A stretch of 64,000 nt of DNA from Natrinema marinum (GTDB lineage: Archaea > Halobacteriota > Halobacteria > Halobacteriales > Natrialbaceae): NCBI RefSeq assembly GCF_024296685.1, contig NZ_CP100763.1:3038001-3102000 (forward strand), read 5' to 3'. This document shows, one piece after another, positions 1-7,716 of this stretch. Position numbers and translations under genes: made by a program. The notes beneath the pieces are model-generated. The model saw only the letters and a list, made by a program, of their open reading frames with translations, was not told the origin of the DNA and ran no database searches. The first letter of the stretch is position 1. Each line of letters begins with the position of its first letter.

Positions 1-1053
1 CGCCGACTCGAGTTCCCAGCCCGCGGCCCGCGCCTCCTCGGCCCACGAGCGATCGGAGATCACCACGGCCCGCGGTGCGACCCGGTGAGCCTCGGAGAGC
101 GCGCCCGCGACGAGGTCCTCGAGCCGATGGGTGTCGATCTTCGACTGGCGACCGTAGGGCGCGTCGAAGACGACGCCGTCGACCGCGTCGTCGGCGATGG
201 GCAGTCGGGTCCCGTCACCCCGGCCGACGTGCCAGGTCCCCCGTGAAACGCCGGTCGGCGAGGGCGCGTCTCGCTCGAGGAAGTGCCGCAGATTCGTCCG
301 CGCTCCGGCTGCCATCTTCGCCTGCGCGTCGGTGCCGACCACGTCCGCGCCGACGAGACCGGCCTCGACGAGGACGCCGCCGGTGCCACACATCGGGTCC
401 AAGATCGTCGTGCCCGGCCGCGCGCCGGCGACGTTCGCGACGGCGCGGGCGAGCAGCGGGTCCATGCTCCCGGGCTGGAAGAAGGGTTTGTCCGTCGGCG
501 CGCGGCTCCCGAAGTCCCGGACGCTCTCGGCCGCGAGCCAGCCGAGCGCGCAGACGGAGACATGTTCGCCCACCGGCTCGTCGCCATCGTCATCGTCTGT
601 GCGCTCGAGCGGGTCGTCGTCCGCAGGTCGCTCGAGCACGTCACCCCCGCTGGCCTCGAGTCGCCCCTCCGAAAACGCGACCCGCAGGACGTGGTCGGGT
701 TCCTCGAGATCCACCGAAAAGCCCCGATCGACCAGAATTTGCCCGAGTTCGCGTTCCGCTTGCCCGGTACTCACGCCACTCGAGCCCTGGACGTCGGTCG
801 CGCGCACGGCAACCGACCCCTCGCGGTCGATCGAGGCGGCCTCGAGGACGGCGCGGGCGCTCGCGAGGTCGGCGTCGCCCCGGCCCAGCAGGTCGCTGGC
901 GCGGTGGGTGTAGACGAGCCCGCGGACGCGCTCGGGGCTGACGGCGTTCGCGACGGCGAGGCCGGGGGCGATCCGTTCGACGCCGCTGGCGGCGCTCTCA
1001 GCTTCGCGGGCCGCGAACGCGTCGTCCTCGCCGCCTAACTCGAGCAGGTACAC
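1..1053 (-). CDS. tRNA (guanine-N2)-type SAM methyltransferase (TIGR01177/Trm-G10 like), C-terminus cut by window edge
   Basis: The reading frame opens at a GTG (1051-1053) giving a start like VYLLELGGED and stays open to the left edge, so about 350 residues are visible and the C-terminus is missing. The first half is divergent and fits a THUMP-like RNA-binding region. The catalytic half has a SAM-binding motif DPMCGTGG near residue 219 and a DAPYG motif near residue 293, the archaeal form of the (N/D)PPY motif of amino-methyltransferases acting on RNA. The family makes N2-methyl or N2,N2-dimethylguanosine at position 10 of tRNA. The acidic insert DDDPLERTDDDDGDEP around residue 145 is a typical halophilic loop. 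The GTG start was chosen because it gives the conserved N-terminus; no ATG lies further upstream in a sensible context. The exact tRNA target is inferred from family only. Confidence 0.85.
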   Translation of the reverse strand, partial: MYLLELGGEDDAFAAREAESAASGVERIAPGLAVANAVSPERVRGLVYTHRASDLLGRGDADLASARAVLEAASIDREGSVAVRATDVQGSSGVSTGQAERELGQILVDRGFSVDLEEPDHVLRVAFSEGRLEASGGDVLERPADDDPLERTDDDDGDEPVGEHVSVCALGWLAAESVRDFGSRAPTDKPFFQPGSMDPLLARAVANVAGARPGTTILDPMCGTGGVLVEAGLVGADVVGTDAQAKMAAGARTNLRHFLERDAPSPTGVSRGTWHVGRGDGTRLPIADDAVDGVVFDAPYGRQSKIDTHRLEDLVAGALSEAHRVAPRAVVISDRSWAEEARAAGWELESA

Positions 1054-1558
1054 GATCGATGGTGACGGGGCCTCGGGTATGAGGCTGCCGTTTTTCGGGA
1101 ATCAGTTGCGGGACGACTGGCCAGTCGCCTCACTTCGTCGACTGCGGATTTGAGACCGGTGTCGTCGGAAGCGAGCGTCCTGCTAGCGTGGCGACGGGGA
1201 ATTGCCACGGCCTCCCCAACCGATTTCTCTTCACGGGCGCTGCGAGACGGTGAAACCGTCCCGACAGTCGCGGCGCATTGTGCCGCGCACTGCCCGTTTG
1301 CATGGTATACGGGACCTCCGGTCCCGCACTATTCGCGAAGACCTCCCACGCCGTCGACCGCCAGTTCGCTGGTCGCTCACTGGCGCTCAGCGTGCGCCAC
1401 CGCAATCGATCGGTAGTCCCGGGGCGAGACCCCACCGTTGCGCATGCAAGCAACCGGAAACCGGCAATGTTCGCGGCTCGGCCCCGCCGTATATACCGGA
1501 TATATCAGGTGGCGGTACCAACCTTTATAAATCTTAAATACGTCCTTTTAAGCGACTA
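1054..1558. other. 505-bp gene-free stretch upstream of tbp
   Basis: No reading frame here has haloarchaeal character: the open frames are arginine/serine-rich and poor in acidic residues on both strands. A small hairpin, CGGGACC-tc-GGTCCCG, lies around 1310-1326. The last 70 bases become AT-rich and contain the tbp promoter elements described separately. The rest has no feature I recognise. Confidence 0.6.
1490..1540 (+). promoter_or_regulatory. tbp promoter with several TATA-like elements
   Basis: TTTATAAA at 1524-1531 sits about 30 nt before the tbp ATG, predicting a transcript start within about 6 nt of the ATG. A second AT-rich run, CTTAAATA, follows at 1533-1540. Further upstream (1491-1505) two ATATA blocks are separated by CCGG. 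The extra TATA-like blocks upstream of the gene for the TATA-binding protein itself suggest self-regulation, which is inference. Confidence 0.6.
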
Positions 1559-2119
1559 ATGACGGATCCGAAGGACACCATCAACATCGAAAACGTGGTG
1601 GCGTCGACCGGTATCGGGCAAGAACTCGACCTCCAGAGTGTCGCGATGGACCTCGAGGGGGCCGACTACGACCCCGAGCAGTTCCCCGGTCTCGTCTACC
1701 GAACCCAGAATCCCAAGTCCGCCGCCCTGATCTTCCGCTCGGGGAAGATCGTCTGTACCGGCGCGAAGAGCACCGACGATGTCCACGAGAGCCTGCGCAT
1801 CGTCTTCGACAAGCTCCGCGAGCTCCAGATTCAGGTCAACGAGGACCCCGAGATCGTCGTCCAGAACATCGTCACCTCGGCCGACCTCGGCCGCAACCTC
1901 AACCTGAACGCGATCGCGATCGGGCTGGGCCTGGAGAACATCGAGTACGAGCCCGAGCAGTTCCCCGGTCTCGTCTACCGCCTCGACGAGCCCGAAGTGG
2001 TGGCCCTGTTGTTCGGCTCCGGGAAGCTCGTCATCACCGGCGGCAAGAAGCCCGAAGACGCCGAACACGCCGTCGACAAGATCGTCTCCCGGCTCGAGGA
2101 TCTGGGCCTGCTCGAGTAA
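1559..2119 (+). CDS. tbp: TATA-box-binding protein (TBP)
   Basis: A 186-residue protein made of two imperfect direct repeats of about 90 residues, the saddle fold of TBP. The repeat signature EQFPGLVYR occurs at about residues 40-48 and again near 131-139, and each half has the strand pattern NIVAS/NIVTSADLG, LIFRSGKIVCTGAKS and LLFGSGKLVITGGKK that forms the DNA-binding sheet. TBP binds the TATA box and, with TFB, recruits RNA polymerase. Length and repeat structure match full-length archaeal TBP. The ATG is supported by a TATA element about 30 nt upstream. Many haloarchaea carry several tbp genes; whether this is the only or major copy cannot be told from this window. No TFB gene is adjacent. 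Confidence 0.98.
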   Translation: MTDPKDTINIENVVASTGIGQELDLQSVAMDLEGADYDPEQFPGLVYRTQNPKSAALIFRSGKIVCTGAKSTDDVHESLRIVFDKLRELQIQVNEDPEIVVQNIVTSADLGRNLNLNAIAIGLGLENIEYEPEQFPGLVYRLDEPEVVALLFGSGKLVITGGKKPEDAEHAVDKIVSRLEDLGLLE

Positions 2120-2446
2120 CGCCGTCGCCGGTTCGCCGCTCGAGCGACCGCCGACGCCACCGGCTCGCGCTCCGGCGCTCGATCCGATCGTGACCGCCGA
2201 CGCGATCGTTCTCACGGGTCAGTCGCAGCCAGTCGCGATCGATTCGACCCGATTGCCGTTCGTCCGTCCCTACTCGAGAGTCAATCAGTGCTTACCGGCC
2301 GCCGAGCGAACCGTTCGCGTCGCTTGGGCCGGCTTGTCGACCGTTCAATTCCGCCGGAACGCGGCCCAACCGGCTGAATCGGCACTGATTCGTCCGAACG
2401 ACTGACCCCGTTTATTCGGCCTCGCATCCCCGACTCTCACGTTCCC
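2120..2446. other. 327-bp gene-free stretch between tbp and the DUF7344 gene
   Basis: Short open frames here lack acidic haloarchaeal composition, so I call none. A TATA-like TTTATT at 2411-2416 lies about 33 nt before the ATG at 2447 and is a reasonable promoter for the downstream gene. Nothing else is recognised. Confidence 0.5.
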
Positions 2447-2866
2447 ATGACGATCCATCCAGACCGAACGACGGCCGCTTCCGCCCCGCTGTTCCCCGGA
2501 CGCGACGACGCGCTCGGTCGTCGGTCACTCCCGCAGGAGACGGTCTCCCGCGTGCTGGACAGCGATCGCCGGCGCGAGGTGCTCCGCTGTGTCCTCGCCG
2601 CGGACGGTCCGATCGCGGTGCGGACGCTGGTCGGCCGCCTCGCCGACGCCGAACACGACGCGACCCTCGAGACGACGATCCACCAGCTCCGCCAGCGGAT
2701 CCACGTCTCTCTGTGCCGGACCCACCTCCCGCTGCTCGCGGACCACGACATCGTGAGTTACGACCGAGTGCGAAGCCTCGTCGGGCCGGCGGCGAACCTC
2801 GCCGCGTTCGACGCCGAACTCGAGATCGAGTCGCTCGAGCGGCCGATCACGGCCCGACTGGAGTGA
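2447..2866 (+). CDS. DUF7344-type winged-helix protein
   Basis: A 139-residue soluble protein. Residues from about 29 to 110 (LPQETVSRVLDSDRRREVLRC onward) show the haloarchaeal DUF7344 pattern: a helix ending in RRREVLRCVLA, then a helix-turn-helix with TLVGRLADAE and a long helix LETTIHQLRQRIHVSLCRTHLPLL, closing with DHDIVSYDRVRSLV, which resembles the wing. Such proteins are presumed transcription regulators, but no member's target is known to me. It ends 14 bp before the convergent hisG stop codon, so the two genes share a terminator region. A TATA-like element at 2411-2416 supports the start. Confidence 0.75.
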   Translation: MTIHPDRTTAASAPLFPGRDDALGRRSLPQETVSRVLDSDRRREVLRCVLAADGPIAVRTLVGRLADAEHDATLETTIHQLRQRIHVSLCRTHLPLLADHDIVSYDRVRSLVGPAANLAAFDAELEIESLERPITARLE

Positions 2867-2880
2867 GAGACCGCCCGTAG

Positions 2881-3741
2881 CTATTCGACGAGTCGCTCGA
2901 TTTCGGTTACCAAAATATCGCTCGCGCCGGCCTTTTTGACCTCGGTGATCGTCTCGAAGACGTCGCTCTCGTCGACGACCGCATGGACCGCCACCTTCGC
3001 CTCGTCGTCGTTCTCGTCGGCGATATCCATGATCGTCGGTCCGCCCAGCCCCGGAATGACGTCGCGGACGTCCTCGAGTCGCTCCTGTGGCACGTTCATC
3101 ATCAGGTAGCGTTTCCCTTCGGCGTGTTTGACCGAGGACAGCGCCGTTCGAACTTCTTCGACTTTCGGCTCCGCGAGCACGTCGTCGCGGCCGAACAGCC
3201 GGACGGAACTGGCGAGCACCTCCTCGACGATGGCCAGCCGGTTCATCTTGAGCGTCGTGCCGGTGCTGGTGATGTCGACGATGGCGTCGGCCATCTCGAC
3301 GTGGGGGGTCAGCTCCGTCGCACCCGACACCTCGACGATATCGGGCTCGACGCCGGTGTCGGCGAAGAAGTCCTCGGTGATGTTCGGGAACTCGGTGGCG
3401 ACGATCTTGCCCGCCAGATCGTCGACGGACTCGATGTCGCCGTCCTCGGGCGCGGCGAGAACCAGCCGGCAGCGCCCGAACTCGAGGTCGAGCAGTTCGG
3501 AGACGTTGTCGACGCGGGCCTCGCAGACCTGATCGAAGCCGGTGATGCCGAGGTCGGCCGCGCCGTCGGCGACGTACTCCGGGATGTCGGCCGCGCGGGC
3601 GAACAGCACGGTCACGTCGGGGTCGACGGTGTCGGCGTAGAGTTTGCGGTCGGCACCGTTCTCGAGGTGGAGCCCCGCCCGCTCTAAGAGGTCGATCGTC
3701 GGCTCGTGCAGGCGGCCCTTGTTGGGAACGGCGATTCGCAT
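2881..3741 (-). CDS. hisG: ATP phosphoribosyltransferase (HisG, long form)
   Basis: This 286-residue enzyme catalyses the first step of histidine synthesis, joining ATP and PRPP. The start [11 protein letters not shown] is the family N-terminus, so I use the ATG at 3739-3741 rather than one eight codons upstream. The periplasmic-binding-protein-like catalytic part contains [10 protein letters not shown] and the phosphate-binding stretch [14 protein letters not shown] near residues 155-168. The C-terminal 80 residues ([11 protein letters not shown] through VTEIERLVE) form the ACT-like regulatory domain of long HisG, which gives histidine feedback inhibition and makes a separate HisZ unnecessary. 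No other his genes are nearby, so the pathway is scattered, as is usual in haloarchaea. It is divergent from the copB-type gene. Confidence 0.97.
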   Translation of the reverse strand: MRIAVPNKGRLHEPTIDLLERAGLHLENGADRKLYADTVDPDVTVLFARAADIPEYVADGAADLGITGFDQVCEARVDNVSELLDLEFGRCRLVLAAPEDGDIESVDDLAGKIVATEFPNITEDFFADTGVEPDIVEVSGATELTPHVEMADAIVDITSTGTTLKMNRLAIVEEVLASSVRLFGRDDVLAEPKVEEVRTALSSVKHAEGKRYLMMNVPQERLEDVRDVIPGLGGPTIMDIADENDDEAKVAVHAVVDESDVFETITEVKKAGASDILVTEIERLVE

Positions 3742-3861
3742 ATAGCGGGGTTTGGGCGGCAGCAAGGAATTGTCTTTTCATCCGGGCGAGTGTCCGCCTC
3801 GGCCCGTTTCGGCGATCGCCGGCCCGTGTTTCCTTGGTTCTCGAGCGCGTATTCGGTCGCG

Positions 3862-6246
3862 ATGGACGACCGCGACCACCGATCCGAGGCCGGCGAGGAC
3901 TCGACGGATATCGACCGCGACGACGGCGAGCGGTCGGACCGGGTCGAGGAGTCGCTGCTTGAGGACGAGGTCGACGACGCCGAGCGGGGACGAGCGGCGA
4001 TTCGAGACCGGCAGGAACACGGGGACCACGTCGGACACGAGCACGGCGACGACCGCGGGAGCGGTCACGGCGACGAGGGGACACACGGCGCTGGCGGCCG
4101 CGATCACGACGGTCGTGGCGACGGTCACGACGATCACGGCGGCGGAATGCACGAGGGCCACGAGGCGATGTTCCGGCGGCGCTTTTTCGTCTCGACGCTG
4201 CTCTCGATCCCCGTCCTGTTGTACAGCGAGACGCTTCAGGCGTGGCTCGGCTTCTCGGTCCCCGCGTTCCCCGGCAGCGACTGGCTCACCCCCGTCTTCG
4301 CGGTGATCGTCTTCGCCTACGGCGGGGTCCCCTTCCTCGAGATGGCCGTCCCCGAACTGCGCGAGCGCGCGCCGGGGATGATGACGCTCATCTCGATGGC
4401 GATCACCGTCGCGTTCGTCTACAGCCTCGCGAGCGTCGTCGTCCCCACGGAGGCGGCGTTCTTCTGGGAGCTCGTCACGCTGATCGACATCATGCTGCTG
4501 GGCCACTGGATCGAGATGCGCTCCGTCCGGCGGGCCTCGAGCGCGTTGGACGAACTGGCAAAGCTGATGCCCGACACCGCCGAGCGGATCGCCGAGGGCG
4601 GCGAAACCGAGGAGGTTCCGGCGACCGACCTCGAGGAGGGGGACCTCGTGCTCGTTCGGCCCGGCGCGAGCGTGCCCGCGGACGGCGTCGTCGAGGAGGG
4701 CGACTCGGCGGTCAACGAGTCGATGATCACCGGCGAGTCGACGGCGGTCTCGAAGGAGCCGGGCGACGAGGTGATCGGCGGCACGGTCAACGGCGACGGC
4801 AGCCTCCGGGTGCGGATCAGCGCGACGGGCGAGGAGACGACGCTGGCCGGCATCATGCGGCTGGTCGAGGAGGCCCAGTCGAGCGAGTCGAAAACGCAGG
4901 CGCTGGCCGACCGCGCCGCGGGCTGGCTGTTCTACGTCGCGCTCGGCGCGGCCGTCATCACGGCGATCGCGTGGACGATCGCGACGGGCTTCGACGCGGC
5001 GGTGATCGAGCGGGTCGTCACCGTCCTGGTCATCGCCTGCCCGCACGCGCTCGGGCTGGCGATCCCGCTGGTCGTCGCGATCAACACCTCGCTGGCCGCG
5101 CGCAACGGGATGCTCGTCCGCGACCGGATCGCCATGGAGGAAGCCCGGACCCTCGACACCGTTGTCTTCGACAAGACCGGGACGCTCACCGAGGGCGAGC
5201 AGGGCGTCGTCGATGTCGCGACCGTCGACGGCGTCTCAGAGGACGAGGCCCTCGCGCTCGCCGCGACCGTCGAGGGCGACTCGGAGCACATGATCGCCCG
5301 GGCGATCCGCGAGGCGGCCGACGAACGCGGCCTCGAGACGGGTTCGGCCACCGACTTCGAGGCGCTGAAAGGGAGGGGCGTTCGTGCGACGGTCGACGGG
5401 ACGGCGCTTCGCGCCGCCGGGCTGTCTGGCGGCGACGAGCCGCGAGACGGCGAGCGCGTTTACGTCGGCGGGCCGAACCTGCTTGCGGAACTCGAGGGCG
5501 ACGTGCCGGGGGCGCTCGAACGGTTCGCAGAGCGAGCCGGCGAGAACGCGCGGACGGTCGTGTATCTCGTTCGCGAGGGCGAGCGTAGCGAGCCCTCGGA
5601 CCGAACGAGCGGCGAACCGGTCGCCGCGTTCGCGCTCGCGGACGTGATCCGCGAGGAGAGCTACCGCGTGGTCGACGCGCTCCACGAGCTCGGGCTCGAG
5701 GTGGCGATGTTGACCGGCGACTCCGAGGACGTGGCCCGCGCGGTCGCGGCCGATCTCGGGATCGACACGGTCTTCGCCGAGGTGCTGCCCGAGGACAAGG
5801 ACGCGAAGATTACGGAGCTACAGGAGCAGGGGAAATCGGTCGCGATGGTCGGCGACGGGGTCAACGACGCGCCGGCGCTCACCAGAGCCGACATCGGGAT
5901 CGCGATCGGGAGCGGGACGGATGTCGCCGTCCAGTCGGCGGACATCATCCTGGTCCAGAACAACCCGATGGACGTGGTCCGGCTCGTGAAACTGAGCCGG
6001 GCGAGCTACCGGAAGATGCAACAGAACCTCGTCTGGGCCGCGGGCTACAACGTCTTCGCGCTCCCGCTGGCGGCCGGGATCCTCGCGCCGATCGGCGTTC
6101 TCCTCTCGCCGGCGGTCGGCGCTTTGCTCATGTCGCTCAGCACGGTGATCGTCGCGATCAACGCGCAGTTCCTCCGGCGCGTCGACCTTTCCGTACCGAG
6201 TCTGCCGGGGGGCTCCGCACCGGGGGAGGCGCGGCCCGCAGACTGA
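3862..6246 (+). CDS. copB: P1B-type heavy-metal ATPase with CPH motif (CopB-like copper exporter)
   Basis: A 794-residue membrane ATPase. Residues 1-110 are rich in histidine and acidic residues ([25 protein letters not shown]), a likely metal-binding tail in place of HMA domains. Visible core motifs are TGES (290-293, actuator), CPH in transmembrane helix 6 (393-395), the phosphorylation site DKTGT (437-441) and GDGVNDAP (664-671). CPH defines the P1B-3/CopB class, usually linked to copper export and sometimes silver. The nucleotide domain has SEHMIA (474-479) where most P1B pumps have SEHP. The ATG at 3862 was preferred to an upstream in-frame GTG/ATG because the extension overlaps the divergent hisG start and is not acidic. 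It heads the copper island. Confidence 0.92.
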   Translation: MDDRDHRSEAGEDSTDIDRDDGERSDRVEESLLEDEVDDAERGRAAIRDRQEHGDHVGHEHGDDRGSGHGDEGTHGAGGRDHDGRGDGHDDHGGGMHEGHEAMFRRRFFVSTLLSIPVLLYSETLQAWLGFSVPAFPGSDWLTPVFAVIVFAYGGVPFLEMAVPELRERAPGMMTLISMAITVAFVYSLASVVVPTEAAFFWELVTLIDIMLLGHWIEMRSVRRASSALDELAKLMPDTAERIAEGGETEEVPATDLEEGDLVLVRPGASVPADGVVEEGDSAVNESMITGESTAVSKEPGDEVIGGTVNGDGSLRVRISATGEETTLAGIMRLVEEAQSSESKTQALADRAAGWLFYVALGAAVITAIAWTIATGFDAAVIERVVTVLVIACPHALGLAIPLVVAINTSLAARNGMLVRDRIAMEEARTLDTVVFDKTGTLTEGEQGVVDVATVDGVSEDEALALAATVEGDSEHMIARAIREAADERGLETGSATDFEALKGRGVRATVDGTALRAAGLSGGDEPRDGERVYVGGPNLLAELEGDVPGALERFAERAGENARTVVYLVREGERSEPSDRTSGEPVAAFALADVIREESYRVVDALHELGLEVAMLTGDSEDVARAVAADLGIDTVFAEVLPEDKDAKITELQEQGKSVAMVGDGVNDAPALTRADIGIAIGSGTDVAVQSADIILVQNNPMDVVRLVKLSRASYRKMQQNLVWAAGYNVFALPLAAGILAPIGVLLSPAVGALLMSLSTVIVAINAQFLRRVDLSVPSLPGGSAPGEARPAD

Positions 6247-6272
6247 GCTCCGACCGTCTCGGACCGGGGGAG

Positions 6273-6959
6273 TCAGCCGCCGTCCGGCGCTCGAGCGCGT
6301 CGGAGCGCCGCGTATCCCGCCGGGAGACCGAGCGGGAACGCCAGCACGCCGAACACGCCGAGAAGCGCGGTCGCTGCCCGCAAACGCCCGCGACGGATCG
6401 CGAGCAGCGTCGCGCCGACGCCCAGCGCGGCGACGCCGTACGCGGCGTTGCTCCAGATCGGGTCGTACGAGGAACAGTACAGCCAGCAGACGAGGGTGTA
6501 GGAGGGCGCGTTCCACGTCGGCGGCTGCAGTTTCGGCCAGAGGAACCGACAGTAGGTCGTCCAGCCGAGCATCGCGAGCGACGGGAGCCCGGCGAGCCAC
6601 AGCGCGACACTGCGTCGGTCGCTCGAGCCCCACCGGCGGTAGCCCGCGAGAAACAGCGCCGGGAAGCCGGCGACCCAGAGCCAGATGCCGATCGTGTACG
6701 TCACCGGCCAGTGCTCGATCCGCGGCTGTTGGATCGGGAGCCGGAGCGCCGGCGGGAGCGTCGCCCACGGGAACGACGGATCGGGGACCGGATTCGTGAA
6801 CAGCGCCGCGAGACAGAGTACCGTTCCGACCCCGAGCCCGTAGATCCCGTTGGTCGCGTACCGATCGAGCCACCGCGGGAACGCGGGTCTGTCGGAAGCG
6901 GGGCCCGATGCGGGCTCGCCGACTGTCGCTCGAGACGCGCCGGACCGACGCGGCGTCAT
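6273..6959 (-). CDS. Polytopic membrane protein coupled to the SHOCT gene
   Basis: A 228-residue protein that I do not recognise by family. After a polar N-terminus of about 35 residues there are roughly five or six hydrophobic segments, the clearest being GIYGLGVGTVLCLAALF, YTIGIWLWVAGFPALFLAGY, SVALWLAGLPSLAMLGW, YGVAALGVGATLLAI and ALLGVFGVLAFPLGLPAG. A tryptophan/proline-rich loop (WPKLQPPTWNAP) and CWLYCSSYDPIW lie between segments four and five. The ATG overlaps the stop codon of the upstream SHOCT gene by 4 bp (ATGA), so the two are translationally coupled. Its stop lies 26 bp from the convergent copB stop. A link to copper is suggested only by position. Confidence 0.75.
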   Translation of the reverse strand: MTPRRSGASRATVGEPASGPASDRPAFPRWLDRYATNGIYGLGVGTVLCLAALFTNPVPDPSFPWATLPPALRLPIQQPRIEHWPVTYTIGIWLWVAGFPALFLAGYRRWGSSDRRSVALWLAGLPSLAMLGWTTYCRFLWPKLQPPTWNAPSYTLVCWLYCSSYDPIWSNAAYGVAALGVGATLLAIRRGRLRAATALLGVFGVLAFPLGLPAGYAALRRARAPDGG

Positions 6960-7324
6960 CGGTCGCGCTCGAGGGCGTTCCGGCGTGTCTCGTACTCCTC
7001 CTCGCTCAGTTCGCCGCGGGCGTACGCGACGCGCAGTTCCTCGAGTGCCCGGTCGTCTCCGTCCGAGCCGCTGATCGCGCGGTAAAGGAGGTAGCCGCCG
7101 CCGACGATCGCGACGAGGAACGCTAACTGCATGACGAGGGCGACGAGCGCCATCCAACCGGCCCCGGTTCCGCTTCCCCACATTCCGTGTCCCCACGTGC
7201 CGCCCATCATCGGGCCGAAGCCCATCATTCCGAATCCCATGAACATCATCGGGAGTACGATGAGAGCGCCGATGGCGATGAGGACGGCCGTGGCGAGTCG
7301 GGTGTCGCGTGTATCTGTTGTCAT
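6956..7324 (-). CDS. SHOCT-domain small membrane protein
   Basis: A 122-residue protein with two hydrophobic segments: residues about 11-45 (a methionine/glycine-rich stretch with MMFMGFGMMGFGPMMGG) and 58-80. The C-terminal 30 residues (RALEELRVAYARGELSEEEYETRRNAL) are a SHOCT domain, a short helical module that ends many bacterial and archaeal membrane proteins. The dense methionines and the HGMWG motif between the membrane segments could bind Cu(I); that is inference from composition and from the copper neighbours. It overlaps the next gene by 4 bp and may itself be overlapped by a candidate gene upstream. Confidence 0.85.
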   Translation of the reverse strand: MTTDTRDTRLATAVLIAIGALIVLPMMFMGFGMMGFGPMMGGTWGHGMWGSGTGAGWMALVALVMQLAFLVAIVGGGYLLYRAISGSDGDDRALEELRVAYARGELSEEEYETRRNALERDR

Positions 7325-7605
7325 GAGTGCTCACCGGTGACGGGTCGTCCGTCTCCAGCTAAAAGTACGGTCTCCGTATTCAATGCGATTCTCCCTTCGA
7401 ATCCAATGTCTCCGCACAGTTCTCCTTTGATGAACACAGCTCCGAGCGACTCGACGACCGAGTTCGAACGCGGACTTGCCGAGGCCACGCTCCGGTCGGC
7501 AACAACTCGCTCGATACCGATCTCGACGCGATCCTCTCCGCTCGAAGACCGTTCCGAGCGGCCTCTGGCCGAGGTGCCGTCACTGCATCCGGTACCGATA
7601 CACAC
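7321..7605 (-). CDS. Candidate cysteine-containing protein overlapping the SHOCT gene (uncertain)
   Basis: A frame read from a GTG at 7603-7605 gives 94 residues and stops at TGA 7321-7323, overlapping the SHOCT ATG in the same 4-bp ATGA fashion as the SHOCT/membrane pair. The start region reads VCIGTGCSDG and a later stretch reads FIKGELCGDIGFEGR. The composition (many Glu, Val, Gly, Ile, few rare residues) looks more like protein than the antisense frames elsewhere, but GC is lower than in neighbouring genes. The frame is also open upstream into the antisense of the permease, which weakens the case because antisense frames are often open in this genome. I do not recognise a family. It could be a real small gene, a decayed one, or a chance frame in a 392-bp gap. 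Confidence 0.3.
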   Translation of the reverse strand: MCIGTGCSDGTSARGRSERSSSGEDRVEIGIERVVADRSVASASPRSNSVVESLGAVFIKGELCGDIGFEGRIALNTETVLLAGDGRPVTGEHS

Positions 7606-7716
7606 CGCGATCTTAGTTTCACAGCCCCGTTCACTTTCGAACGCTACTTCTGTCGGCTGAAAATCCAGTGGATCCGAAGGGCAACCGCAATAGCCGATTC
7701 CTCCGATAGAGGACGT
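7325..7716. other. 392-bp gap between divergent SHOCT and permease genes
   Basis: The stretch is less GC-rich than its flanks. It holds the uncertain frame 7321-7605, the SHOCT-proximal palindrome, and a symmetrical AT-rich run GCTGAAAATCC near 7657-7667 that could serve as a TATA element on either strand: for the permease (ATG 7717) on the plus strand or for the candidate gene on the minus strand. Nothing else is recognised. Confidence 0.5.
7331..7340. promoter_or_regulatory. Palindrome TCACCGGTGA at the SHOCT start
   Basis: A perfect 10-bp palindrome lies 7 bp upstream of the SHOCT start codon. A TATA-like TACTTTTA on the minus strand (7358-7366) would place the transcript start close to this palindrome, so a repressor bound there could block initiation. 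Function is inferred; the palindrome is short enough to be chance. Confidence 0.35.

Noticed and set aside
1130-1453. Minus-strand open frame of about 107 codons upstream of tbp
   Set aside because: Arg/Ser/Pro-rich and not acidic, no motif, no promoter; typical chance frame in high-GC intergenic DNA.
2190-2405. Short plus-strand frame between tbp and the DUF7344 gene
   Set aside because: Composition is not haloarchaeal and no homologous pattern is visible.
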